Below, piece by piece: positions 17,841 to 25,381 of a DNA stretch of 51,060 bases. The notes under the pieces are model-generated. The model was not told where the DNA came from, did no database searches, and was given only the letters and a program-made list of their open reading frames with translations. A program made the position numbers and the translations under genes. The stretch lies in contig NWQQ01000027.1 in assembly GCA_002798255.1 (NCBI GenBank), positions 1 to 51,060 on the forward strand, written 5' to 3'. Each line of letters starts with the position of its first letter. The stretch's first letter is position 1. This DNA comes from Lysobacteraceae bacterium NML95-0200 (lineage in GTDB: Bacteria; Pseudomonadota; Gammaproteobacteria; Xanthomonadales; Xanthomonadaceae).

Positions 17841-18593
17841 ATGGTCAAGCTTTATGGGGGCATGGTGGGCAAACTGCAAGCGGGCAAAAAACGCCTCTGG
17901 CTGCGGCGCATGCTATGGCTGCCGGTGTTTGCACTGGCCTTTCCGGTTGTGCAGGTGCTGGCGTTGCGGGTAATTGAGCCGCCGTTTTCCAGTTTCATGC
18001 TGATTCGTCAGATGGATGCCTGGCGTGCAGGTGATTGGCGCTTTCGTTTTGCCTATGACTGGCGCAATTTGCAGGATATTTCGCCGCACCTGCCCGTGGC
18101 GGTGATTGCCGCCGAAGATCAATTGTTTGCCGAGCACAGGGGCTTTGACAGGGGCGCGATTGAAAAAGCCATGCAAACCAATCAGCAAGGCAAGCGTATC
18201 CGTGGCGGCAGCACTATCAGCCAGCAGACGGCCAAAAACTTATTTTTATGGCGCGGTAGTGGCTGGAGTCGCTGGCTGCGCAAGGCGCTGGAGACCTATT
18301 ACACCTTCTGGATGGAGCTTTTCTGGCCGAAAACGCGCATTCTGGAGATGTATGTCAATGTCGCCGAGTTCGGTGATGGCGTGTATGGCGCACAGGCAGC
18401 GGCACGAGCTTATTACCGTAAAGAGGCCATGGCGCTACAGTCTGCCGAGGCGGCGCGCATGGCGGCGGTACTGCCCAATCCCAGGCGCTACAGTATTGCC
18501 AACCCCGGCTCTTACGTGCAGCGGCGTAGCCGCGCCATCCAGCGACAGATGGGCAATATCGGTGGCAAGGCTTATTTGGAAAAGTTGCAATGA
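17841..18593 (+). CDS. mtgA: Monofunctional biosynthetic peptidoglycan transglycosylase
   Basis: Inner-membrane enzyme that polymerises lipid II into glycan strands (GT51 family) without a transpeptidase domain. One N-terminal helix (about residues 24-46) anchors it. The catalytic glutamate motif is AAEDQLFAEHRGFD, followed by IRGGSTISQQTAKNLFLW and RKALETYYTFWMEL with the second motif KTRILEMYVNVAEFGDGVYG. The 250-residue length is normal. Its stop overlaps the start of the glycosyltransferase gene (ATGA at 18590-18593), so the three genes to 19995 look like one operon. Confidence 0.93.
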   Translation: MVKLYGGMVGKLQAGKKRLWLRRMLWLPVFALAFPVVQVLALRVIEPPFSSFMLIRQMDAWRAGDWRFRFAYDWRNLQDISPHLPVAVIAAEDQLFAEHRGFDRGAIEKAMQTNQQGKRIRGGSTISQQTAKNLFLWRGSGWSRWLRKALETYYTFWMELFWPKTRILEMYVNVAEFGDGVYGAQAAARAYYRKEAMALQSAEAARMAAVLPNPRRYSIANPGSYVQRRSRAIQRQMGNIGGKAYLEKLQ

Positions 18594-19576
18594 CTGAATG
18601 TTTGACCGTCGTGGTAGCGGCTTTCAATGAAGCAGAATCTCTGCCGCTGCTGCATGCCAGGCTGCGGCCAGTGCTGGATGGCTTGGGTATCAAGACCCGG
18701 GTGTTGTACGTCGATGATGGCAGCAGCGATGACACCTGGGCGGTGATGCAGCGGCTGGCCACAGAAGATGCGCAAGTGGCGCTGCTGCGCTTGTCGCGCA
18801 ATTTCGGCAAGGAAGTCGCGCTGACCGCCGGGCTTGACCAGGTGCACGAGGGGGCGGCGATGATTCTGGATGCCGATGCCCAGGACCCGCCGGAGCTGAT
18901 TCCGCAGTTTGTCGGCAAATGGCGTGAAGGCTTTGACAATGTTTATGGCAGGCGCGAGGCGCGCGCCGGAGAAACCATCGCCAAGCGCGCCAGTGCGTCC
19001 ATGTTTTACCGGGTGATGGCACGGCTCTCGCCTACGCCGATTCCCGAGGATACCGGCGATTTTCGCCTGCTTTCACCACGTGCATTGGCCGCACTCCGCC
19101 AGCTGCGCGAGCGCCATCGCTTCATGAAAGGCCTGTTTGGCTGGGTGGGCTTCAATAGCGTGGAAATCCGCTATCAGCGCGAAGCCCGCGTGGCGGGCAG
19201 GAGCAAATTCAATTTCTGGCGGCTATGGAATTTCGCGCTGGAAGGCATCACCAGTTTTTCCACCATCCCACTGCGGGTGGCCACTTATCTGGGGCTGATG
19301 ACGGCTGTGCTGGCGATGGGTTACGGCCTGTTCGTGGTCGGCAAGGCGCTGTTGTATGGCGACCCGGTAGCCGGCTGGCCAACGATGATGGCGGTGATTT
19401 TGTTCCTGGGCGGCGTGCAACTGACGGCGCTGGGCACGATAGGCGAGTATCTTGGCCGCATGTATCTGGAAGTCAAGCAGCGTCCGCTGTATCTGCTGGC
19501 GGATTGGCAACCGGCAGCCGAACCGGCGTATGCTGAAGACCTGTCCCCAGCCGAGGAGCCGTTATGCGCCAGATGA
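18590..19576 (+). CDS. GT2 family polyprenyl-phosphate glycosyltransferase (DPM1/GtrB-like)
   Basis: Transfers a sugar from a nucleotide donor to a polyprenyl phosphate at the inner membrane. The GT-A domain shows VVVAAFNEAESLP, YVDDGSSDDTW and LDADAQDPPELI (the metal-binding DxD-like region), then a conserved DTGDFRLLSPRAL. Two C-terminal helices (about residues 225-250 and 262-290) resemble those of GtrB/ArnC-type enzymes. There is no flippase or ligase gene next to it, so the final glycan is unknown. Length is 328 residues. It overlaps mtgA by 4 and the CBS gene by 13 bases. Confidence 0.85.
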   Translation: MTECLTVVVAAFNEAESLPLLHARLRPVLDGLGIKTRVLYVDDGSSDDTWAVMQRLATEDAQVALLRLSRNFGKEVALTAGLDQVHEGAAMILDADAQDPPELIPQFVGKWREGFDNVYGRREARAGETIAKRASASMFYRVMARLSPTPIPEDTGDFRLLSPRALAALRQLRERHRFMKGLFGWVGFNSVEIRYQREARVAGRSKFNFWRLWNFALEGITSFSTIPLRVATYLGLMTAVLAMGYGLFVVGKALLYGDPVAGWPTMMAVILFLGGVQLTALGTIGEYLGRMYLEVKQRPLYLLADWQPAAEPAYAEDLSPAEEPLCAR

Positions 19577-19995
19577 AACAACTGCTCGAAGCCAAGGCAA
19601 ACAAGGACGTAGCCTGGATAGCCCCGGATGCGCCTGTCATTGATGCCTTGAGGATGATGGCTGAAAAACATATCGGCGCTGTGCTGGTGATGGATGCAGG
19701 CAAGCTGGTCGGGATTTTTTCCGAGCGCGATTACGCCCGCAAAGTAGTGCTGCTGGGGCGCGCCTCGGCCAATACCCCGGTCAGCGACATCATGAGCCGC
19801 CAGGTGCTGTGCGGGCGGCTGAGCGACAGCGTGGCACACTCCATGCAGCTGATGACCGAAAGACGCATCCGCCACCTGCCCATCGTCGAGCACAAGGCGG
19901 TGGTAGGTCTGGTGTCGATTGGCGACCTGGTCAAGGCGGTCATCGAAGACCAGCAGCAAGAGTTGCGCCATTTGCAGGACTATATCTACGGTTGA
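19564..19995 (+). CDS. Stand-alone CBS-domain pair protein
   Basis: Protein of 143 residues made of two CBS motifs (Bateman module): residues about 8-65 (APVIDALRMMAEKHIGAVLV then GIFSERDYARKV) and 74-132 (SVAHSMQLMTERRIRHLPIV then GLVSIGDLVKAVI). Such modules bind adenosine nucleotides and regulate partners. No enzyme domain is attached. It starts inside the last codons of the glycosyltransferase gene, after AGCCGAGGAG. The partner is unknown; the upstream cell-wall genes are candidates by context only. Confidence 0.85.
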   Translation: MRQMKQLLEAKANKDVAWIAPDAPVIDALRMMAEKHIGAVLVMDAGKLVGIFSERDYARKVVLLGRASANTPVSDIMSRQVLCGRLSDSVAHSMQLMTERRIRHLPIVEHKAVVGLVSIGDLVKAVIEDQQQELRHLQDYIYG

Positions 19996-20123
19996 TTTGC
20001 GGGACTTTCTGCGTTGCCAACATATCCGATGATGGGCAGGTGAAGTGGGCGCTTGTTGACTGGCTCCGTCACCGGCTGCGGAGGTGCGTAATCCAGTTTT
20101 GGAACAATTTGCAAAGCGCGGGC

Positions 20124-20152
20124 TTGGCAATACGGCAGCAAGCGGCTAGTTT
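20124..20152 (+). promoter_or_regulatory. Sigma-70-like promoter for the amidohydrolase pair
   Basis: TTGGCA (20124-20129), a 17-base spacer and TAGTTT (20147-20152). It lies 24 bases upstream of the ATG at 20177, which has GGGAG seven bases before it. The 180 bases between 19995 and 20177 contain nothing else I can support. Confidence 0.4.
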
Positions 20153-20176
20153 TGCCTTTCCATCGGGAGTCCAAGT

Positions 20177-21577
20177 ATGCATAAAACCGCACTTGCCGCA
20201 GCCTGCGCAGCATTGTTGCTGTCGGCCTGCGCCAGCACTTCATCCAGCAAGCCTGCCGCCTCTGCAACGGAAGGCAGCAAAAAAGTCGCCGCGCTCACTG
20301 CGGATGCCTATCCCAGTACCTACCGGCCAATTCCTTCGGCGCCAGTATTGCTTGCCGGCGCCACTGTGCTTGATGGCCTTGGCAAACGCCTTGAAAATGC
20401 CGATGTATTGATGGCCGAGGGCAAGATTGTCGCCGTCGGCAATGGCATCAGTGCGCCGGAAAATGTCATCCGCGTGGATGCCCGCGGCAAGTGGGTCACG
20501 CCCGGCATCATTGATGTGCACTCGCATCTGGGCGTGTATCCAAGCCCGGCGGCATCTGCGCACAGCGATGGCAATGAAATGACCGCGCCGGTCACGGCCC
20601 AGGTCTGGGCTGAGCATTCCATCTGGCCGCAAGACCCGGGCTTTGCCACCGCGCTGGCCGGTGGCGTGACCAGCCTGCAAATCCTGCCCGGCTCGGCCAA
20701 CCTGATTGGCGGTCGGGGCGTGACCTTGAAGAATGTCTATAGCACCAGCTATCAGGGCATGAAGTTCCCCGGCGCGCCATGGGGTCTGAAAATGGCCTGC
20801 GGCGAAAACCCCAAGCGGGTGTATGGCAACAAGGGCGGACCTTCGACGCGGATGGGCAATATCGCCGGGTTCCGTGCGGCCTTCATTGAGGCGGCCGAAT
20901 ATCTGAAAAAACAGGAAGCAGGCAAGGACAGCGGCAAGCGTGACTTGAAGCAGGAAACCCTGGCCGCCACCCTCAATGGCGACATCCTGGTGCATAACCA
21001 CTGCTATCGCGCCGATGAAATGGCCATCATGCTCGATTTGGCAAAAGAGTTCGGTTTCCGTATCAGCGCCTTCCATCACGGCGTCGAGGCCTACAAGCTG
21101 GCTGACCGGCTGGCGGCCGAAGGCGTTTGTGCGGCGCTCTGGGCCGACTGGTGGGGCTTCAAGATGGAATCTTTCGACGGTATCCAGGAAAATCTGCTGC
21201 TGGTTGACCGCGCACCGGGCGGCTGCGCCATCGTGCATAGCGACTCGGGCGAAGGTATCCAGCGCCTCAACCAGGAGGCCGCCAAAATCATCGCCAATGG
21301 CCGCCGCATCGGCATCGACATCACGCCCGAGCACGCTATCCGCTGGTTGACCAGCAATGCCGCAAAATCCATGGGCATCGACCACCTGACCGGCTCGCTG
21401 GAGCCGGGCAAGATGGCCGATGTGGTGCTGTGGAACGGCAATCCGTTCTCCAGCTATGCACTGGCCGAACAGGTGTATATCGACGGCGCCAGGCTGTATG
21501 ACCGCGCCGATGTACGCCTGCAACCCCAATCCGACTTCCTGCTGGGGCAGGAGCTGATGCAAGGAGACGCCCGATGA
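20177..21577 (+). CDS. Exported amidohydrolase-family lipoprotein
   Basis: Metal-dependent hydrolase of the amidohydrolase superfamily (466 residues), probably anchored in the envelope. The lipoprotein signal is clear: MHKTALAAACAALLLSACAS with lipobox LSAC. The composite metal site is visible as GIIDVHSHLG (HxH), a later His in LVHNHCYRADEM, another in SAFHHGVEAY, and the Asp in IVHSDSGEG. The C-terminal LEPGKMADVVLWNGNPFSSY is the standard closing strand of imidazolonepropionase or dipeptidase-like members. The substrate is not known. Its last codons overlap the next gene (ATGA at 21574-21577), which encodes a related but metal-site-deficient partner. Confidence 0.85.
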   Translation: MHKTALAAACAALLLSACASTSSSKPAASATEGSKKVAALTADAYPSTYRPIPSAPVLLAGATVLDGLGKRLENADVLMAEGKIVAVGNGISAPENVIRVDARGKWVTPGIIDVHSHLGVYPSPAASAHSDGNEMTAPVTAQVWAEHSIWPQDPGFATALAGGVTSLQILPGSANLIGGRGVTLKNVYSTSYQGMKFPGAPWGLKMACGENPKRVYGNKGGPSTRMGNIAGFRAAFIEAAEYLKKQEAGKDSGKRDLKQETLAATLNGDILVHNHCYRADEMAIMLDLAKEFGFRISAFHHGVEAYKLADRLAAEGVCAALWADWWGFKMESFDGIQENLLLVDRAPGGCAIVHSDSGEGIQRLNQEAAKIIANGRRIGIDITPEHAIRWLTSNAAKSMGIDHLTGSLEPGKMADVVLWNGNPFSSYALAEQVYIDGARLYDRADVRLQPQSDFLLGQELMQGDAR

Positions 21578-22857
21578 ACCGCCACCCCGTCAAGACCGCC
21601 CTCGCCGCCGCCTTGTTGTCCACGCTGTCCCTTGCCGCCAGCGCGCAGAACCTGCTTATCCGCAATGCCACCGTGCATACCGCCAGTACACAAGGCACGC
21701 TTGCCAATACCGATGTGCTGGTGCGCAATGGCCGCATCAGCGCCGTGGGGCAGAACCTCTCTGCGCAAGGCGTGGAAGTGATTGACGCGGCAGGCCGTCC
21801 GCTGACCCCGGCGTTTTTTGCCGGCATCACCGATATCGGCGTTGAAGAAGTCAGCGGCGAGTCGCATACCGTGGACAGTCATGTGTCCTTCGGGCAAAAC
21901 GCCAAAGACTTGCATATCCGCCCGGAATTCGATGTCACCCTGGCGTATAACCCCGAGTCGGTGCTGATTCCGGTTGCCCGCGTGGAAGGCTTTGGCTGGA
22001 GCATGGTGGCGGCCTCCCCCACCAGCGGCGGCTCGTTCATTGGCGGTCAGGGCGGCGCCTTCCGTTTTGATGGCAGTCTTGACCCGCTTGGCAAGCGTGT
22101 GCTGTTCATGCGCCTGGGCGCTGATGGCGCGCAACTCAGTGGCGGCTCGCGCGCCGCACAATGGATGTTGCTCGACCAGATGCAGGACGAAACCCGTGGC
22201 CGCATCGCACAGGACTCGCATTTCGCCCTGCTCACCCCCGCCGGTCGCGCCACCATGTCGCGCTATTTCGATGGCGAGCGCATCGTCATCAGCGTGCATC
22301 GCGCCGCCGACATCCGCCGTACCCTGCGCTGGGCACAAAGCCGCAATCTCAATATCGCCTTGCTGGGCGCCAGCGAAGGCTGGAAGGTCGCCGCAGAAAT
22401 CGCTGCCGCCGGTGTGCCGGTGTTCATCGATGCACTGGCCAACCTGCCGGCGGATTTCGACCAAATCGGCGCGACCTTGGAAAACGCCGCAAAAATGCGT
22501 CAGGCCGGAGTCAAAGTGGCCTTCTCGCAGGGCAATGATGCCTCGCATTCGGCACGCAAGCAGCGCCAGCTGGCGGGCAATGCCGTGGCTCATGGTTTGC
22601 CCTGGGAGGACGCACTGGCAGGGCTGACCCGCATCCCGGCCGAAGCCTTTGGCCTGGGCAATGAAGTTGGCCGCATCGCCCCCGGCCTGCGCGCCGATCT
22701 GGTGCTGTGGAGTGGCGACCCGCTGGATGTGGCGCATACCGCCACGCAGGTGTGGATGGATGGCCGCGCCACCGGCATGAAGTCACGCCAGACCGAACTG
22801 CGTGACCGCTATCTGCACCGCAACAGCAGCCCGCTGCCACCGGCGTATTCCAAGTGA
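21574..22857 (+). CDS. Exported amidohydrolase-like protein lacking the HxH metal motif
   Basis: A 427-residue relative of the preceding protein with a Sec signal peptide (cleavage near LAASAQ). It keeps the N- and C-terminal beta-sandwich parts of the amidohydrolase fold (NLLIRNATVHTASTQGTLAN, NEVGRIAPGLRADLVLWSGD). Where family members have PGxIDxHxH it reads RPLTPAFFAGITDIGVEEVS, so the first metal ligands are absent. Other histidine motifs also look degraded. It is therefore probably not a hydrolase by itself and may be a structural or regulatory partner of the protein from 20177. It is translationally coupled to that gene. The C terminus ends in a short disordered tail. Confidence 0.8.
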   Translation: MNRHPVKTALAAALLSTLSLAASAQNLLIRNATVHTASTQGTLANTDVLVRNGRISAVGQNLSAQGVEVIDAAGRPLTPAFFAGITDIGVEEVSGESHTVDSHVSFGQNAKDLHIRPEFDVTLAYNPESVLIPVARVEGFGWSMVAASPTSGGSFIGGQGGAFRFDGSLDPLGKRVLFMRLGADGAQLSGGSRAAQWMLLDQMQDETRGRIAQDSHFALLTPAGRATMSRYFDGERIVISVHRAADIRRTLRWAQSRNLNIALLGASEGWKVAAEIAAAGVPVFIDALANLPADFDQIGATLENAAKMRQAGVKVAFSQGNDASHSARKQRQLAGNAVAHGLPWEDALAGLTRIPAEAFGLGNEVGRIAPGLRADLVLWSGDPLDVAHTATQVWMDGRATGMKSRQTELRDRYLHRNSSPLPPAYSK

Positions 22858-22869
22858 ATTTTCATCTCG

Positions 22870-22888
22870 CGCCCCGGCTTGCGGGGCG
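22870..22888 (+). terminator. Hairpin after the amidohydrolase pair
   Basis: Perfect 7-bp GC stem (CGCCCCG/CGGGGCG) with a 5-base loop, 13 bases after the stop codon. Only a weak T-run follows (TCTGTT), so termination may be partial. Confidence 0.4.
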
Positions 22889-22956
22889 TCTGTTGACAGC
22901 CTGACGACCGCCACAAGGCCATACTTGACTTCAACAAACCGCATAGGAGCCACAAT

Positions 22957-23298
22957 ATGCGCACCCGTTATTTCATCTCCCTGCCCGAGCCGGAAAAAGC
23001 CCGTGGCCATGAAGCCTGGAGCTTCAAGTCACATGGCGCCGAAGGCTTTGCCGAAGAACTGCAAAACGCACTGCACAGCACCCGCCTGTTCCAGAGCTGG
23101 CTGGCCGTGCAGGACGACCCGGACGCGATTGACCCGGCACTGGCCGATACCGACCCGGAAGCCCAGGTCATCGGCAAGATGGACGATTTGCATATCGACC
23201 TTGAGATATTGACCCGCCTGTCCGGTGATGTGCTCAAACACCGCCTGCGCCTGCTGGCGGGCAGCCACTGGCAACTACGCGACGTGCGCGCGGGGTGA
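22957..23298 (+). CDS. Small protein of unknown function
   Basis: A 113-residue soluble protein that I do not recognise. It begins MRTRYFISLPEPEKARGHE, is rich in charged residues, and has no signal peptide or membrane segment. The central part is acidic (DDPDAIDPALADTDPEAQ) and the C-terminal half is likely helical. AGGAG lies eight bases before the ATG. It is followed by a strong hairpin and faces the minus-strand gene at 23398. Coding is supported by codon usage like that of the neighbours. Confidence 0.6.
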   Translation: MRTRYFISLPEPEKARGHEAWSFKSHGAEGFAEELQNALHSTRLFQSWLAVQDDPDAIDPALADTDPEAQVIGKMDDLHIDLEILTRLSGDVLKHRLRLLAGSHWQLRDVRAG

Positions 23299-23321
23299 GT
23301 CATTAGGCTTCCCAGATTGCA

Positions 23322-23353
23322 ACAAACCCCGTCCAGCAGCGGGCGGGGTTTGT
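23322..23353. terminator. Bidirectional terminator between converging genes
   Basis: The 9-bp stem ACAAACCCC/GGGGTTTGT is extended by one more G-C pair around a 12-base loop. It lies between the plus-strand gene ending at 23298 and the minus-strand gene ending at 23398 and is positioned to serve both. Confidence 0.65.
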
Positions 23354-23397
23354 CATATTCGCGACTGCTATCAGGCAGGGTGCGTCAAGCCAGAAAA

Positions 23398-23907
23398 CTA
23401 TTTCACCTCACTCCAGTGACCACGGCCATCGCGGCGTATGCGAACCTGTTTCTTCACCGTGGGGCAGCAGTTGGCATCGCGCGGGCCGTGCTCCAGGGTT
23501 TCCACGGTGATGCTGTCGCGGCTGTGGCGCAGCACCCGGGAAAAGCGGGCGGGCAGATAGAACGTGACCATGGGTGAAGACTCCTGCACGTCCACCATAT
23601 AGGTATCGCCCATGCCGATTTTCACAGTCAGGATATTGTCGTTGCCGGTTCCTGGACCTTCGCCACAGCCGATATCGCCCTGCCAGATGACGGCGTACAG
23701 CGCCTCGAAGCGGTTGTCCATGTCGGTATAGGGCACCAGCGGCACGATGTTCTGCGGATTTACCTGTGCATCACAGGCGATGGCGCTGGCATAGGCAATG
23801 GCCGCGCGCGCCACTTTTTGCCGGATTTCTGCCGCAGCGGGCTGCTGGGCATGGGCAAGCAGTGGCAAAGACAAGAGACCAAACAGCATCAGGGAACGCA
23901 TTTTCAT
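23398..23907 (-). CDS. Exported protein of unknown function
   Basis: Protein of 169 residues with a Sec signal peptide (MKMRSLMLFGLLSLPLLAHA, cleavage before QQPAAAE). The mature part is periplasmic or secreted. It has cysteines in IACDAQ, DIGCGEG and ANCCPT, which could form disulfides, and a stretch LTVKIGMGDTYMVDVQESSP that looks like beta-strands. I do not recognise the family. The start at 23907 has GGAGGT just upstream; the frame is open to 23955, but the signal peptide fixes this start or the ATG six bases on. It is a single-gene unit. Confidence 0.65.
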   Translation of the reverse strand: MKMRSLMLFGLLSLPLLAHAQQPAAAEIRQKVARAAIAYASAIACDAQVNPQNIVPLVPYTDMDNRFEALYAVIWQGDIGCGEGPGTGNDNILTVKIGMGDTYMVDVQESSPMVTFYLPARFSRVLRHSRDSITVETLEHGPRDANCCPTVKKQVRIRRDGRGHWSEVK

Positions 23908-24024
23908 GGAACCTCCAGTGTTTTTTAGGGTGAGGTGCTTCGGGTTTGCTTCCAATGTCCTGGCAGGCAGGCGCTTGGTGAGTTAGATGGTCGACTGGTG
24001 GGTAGGTCACAAGTATTTCATGGC

Positions 24025-24052
24025 TTGCTAACAAATGACACTTTGGTAAGAT
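24025..24052 (+). promoter_or_regulatory. Possible promoter for the small membrane protein
   Basis: TTGCTA (24025-24030), 16-base spacer, TAAGAT (24047-24052) in AT-rich DNA, 32 bases before the ATG at 24085. AT-rich sequence gives such matches by chance, so this is tentative. Confidence 0.35.
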
Positions 24053-24084
24053 TAACAGATGTTAAGTAAGATTGAGGTTGGGGT

Positions 24085-24342
24085 ATGAGTGATGAAAAAG
24101 ATAACCCTTTGATGCATGGGGCATGGGGTACGGCAATTTTTTCATTTTTTGCCACTTGGATAGCAGCTGTTGTTGTCTTTAATTTTTTTGGTTTGGTGTT
24201 TGGCTGGATTCCGGCTTTGCTGGTGGCAGTGGTTTTATACTTTACGGCGCCATTTCTTTACGCATTTATCTGGGCAGCTTTTATTGCAATTGGGGTTCTT
24301 CTCTTGGTTATTGGAGGAATTTTATATTTTATAGGCCTCTGA
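24085..24342 (+). CDS. Small two-helix membrane protein of unknown function
   Basis: 85 residues. After a short charged N terminus (MSDEKDNPLMHG), nearly the whole protein is hydrophobic, with about three blocks: residues 15-37, 40-58 and 60-84. It ends ILYFIGL. It probably sits in the inner membrane with two or three helices. GAGG and GGGG precede the ATG. No family is recognised. Codon usage (many TTT, GTT, TTA) is far more AT-rich than in flanking genes, which suggests acquisition by transfer. It could be a small immunity or superinfection-type protein, but nothing in the sequence proves that. Confidence 0.6.
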   Translation: MSDEKDNPLMHGAWGTAIFSFFATWIAAVVVFNFFGLVFGWIPALLVAVVLYFTAPFLYAFIWAAFIAIGVLLLVIGGILYFIGL

Positions 24343-24586
24343 GTGATTCGAGTCAAAGATCCTGGTGAGCCATGGAACGCTGCGTAAAGCTGATAGTGGC
24401 CAATATGTTGTTGTGGCCTGAATGGTGTGATGTTGGTTGGAATCTGGCTTGGGTCTTATTTAAATGTGTAGGGGGGATGAATGAAGGGCTTCATGCCAAA
24501 TTCATGATTTTTCTATTTTAAAAATAGGTCGTGATGAAATTTAAGTTGCTTAAGCTGTTTTCATTGGTTTGCTGGGAGGTTGAGAC

Positions 24587-25243
24587 ATGAGACTTATTGT
24601 CTTTTTGTTGGTTGTTTGGTTGTCTTGTTTTGTGGGATTTGTGGAGATAGGGGGTCGTTTCTCTGAAGCGCCCATGGTATATGATAGATGTATAAATGGA
24701 TTTGCCTACTTGGATGTGGCATCAAAAGAACAATATTGTTCATGTAAGACGGATGTGTTGATTTCCAAACGTTATGAGTACATGTGGGATAAGTACGTGT
24801 GGGGGAGTCTTCCGAGTTTTTTGGGTGGAAAAGAAAAATCCTTCAAGGTATCGGATTTGCCTGGATTTCATCAGTGCGTCGCGATTGAGCAGCGTGCAGT
24901 GAAGGAAAAAATTGGAAGCCATTTAGAGAGTGATATGCGGGAGCAGGTTGTCAAATGGCTTCCTCGGCAAACACGTCAAAACTTGCGCGGCATCATTTTG
25001 CGGCGTTATGAAATTAATGCTGATGGGGGTGATGGTATGCGTCCATATGTGGCTGATGTTTATTTTACTGTTTCCGATGGTGGTTTTGGTTTAATTAAGC
25101 ATACTGAGTATCAAGGAAAGTTTTACTATTATCGGGATGGCAAGCCCGCCGGTTCGGAATGGGCGTCAACGGGTTCGCATATAAATGCGGATGGCTTGTT
25201 TGAAGGTGTCAAGAGAGTCATGGATTTGTTTGGTGAAAACTGA
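24587..25243 (+). CDS. AT-rich orphan exported or anchored protein
   Basis: 218 residues with an N-terminal hydrophobic segment (LIVFLLVVWLSCFVGFVEIG) that is either an uncleaved anchor or a signal peptide. The remainder is hydrophilic, with Cys in DRCINGF, QYCSCKTD and HQCVAIE, and a C-terminal region with strands (YVADVYFTVSDGGFGLI, KFYYYRDGKPAGSEW). No family is recognised. GGGAGG lies eight bases before the ATG. Like the preceding gene it is clearly AT-rich in codon choice. The 244 bases between the two genes are AT-rich, and I see only a weak CTATTT/AAATAG hairpin there and no gene. Confidence 0.6.
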   Translation: MRLIVFLLVVWLSCFVGFVEIGGRFSEAPMVYDRCINGFAYLDVASKEQYCSCKTDVLISKRYEYMWDKYVWGSLPSFLGGKEKSFKVSDLPGFHQCVAIEQRAVKEKIGSHLESDMREQVVKWLPRQTRQNLRGIILRRYEINADGGDGMRPYVADVYFTVSDGGFGLIKHTEYQGKFYYYRDGKPAGSEWASTGSHINADGLFEGVKRVMDLFGEN

Positions 25244-25331
25244 ATTTATGGCGTATTGACAAGAAATTCAGCGGGTTCATATTTTGTGCTGCATACAGCA
25301 TTCGGCTCTTTGCTGTATTCGGTGCGATAGC

Positions 25332-25360
25332 AACAAGGCCGCCCTAAAGGCGGCCTTGTT
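25332..25360. terminator. Bidirectional terminator between the AT-rich patch and ettA
   Basis: Perfect 12-bp stem (AACAAGGCCGCC/GGCGGCCTTGTT) with loop CTAAA. It lies between converging genes ending at 25243 (+) and 25382 (-) and marks the right edge of the AT-rich patch. Confidence 0.75.
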
Positions 25361-25381
25361 GTGTGTGAAGCACGTTTGCGC

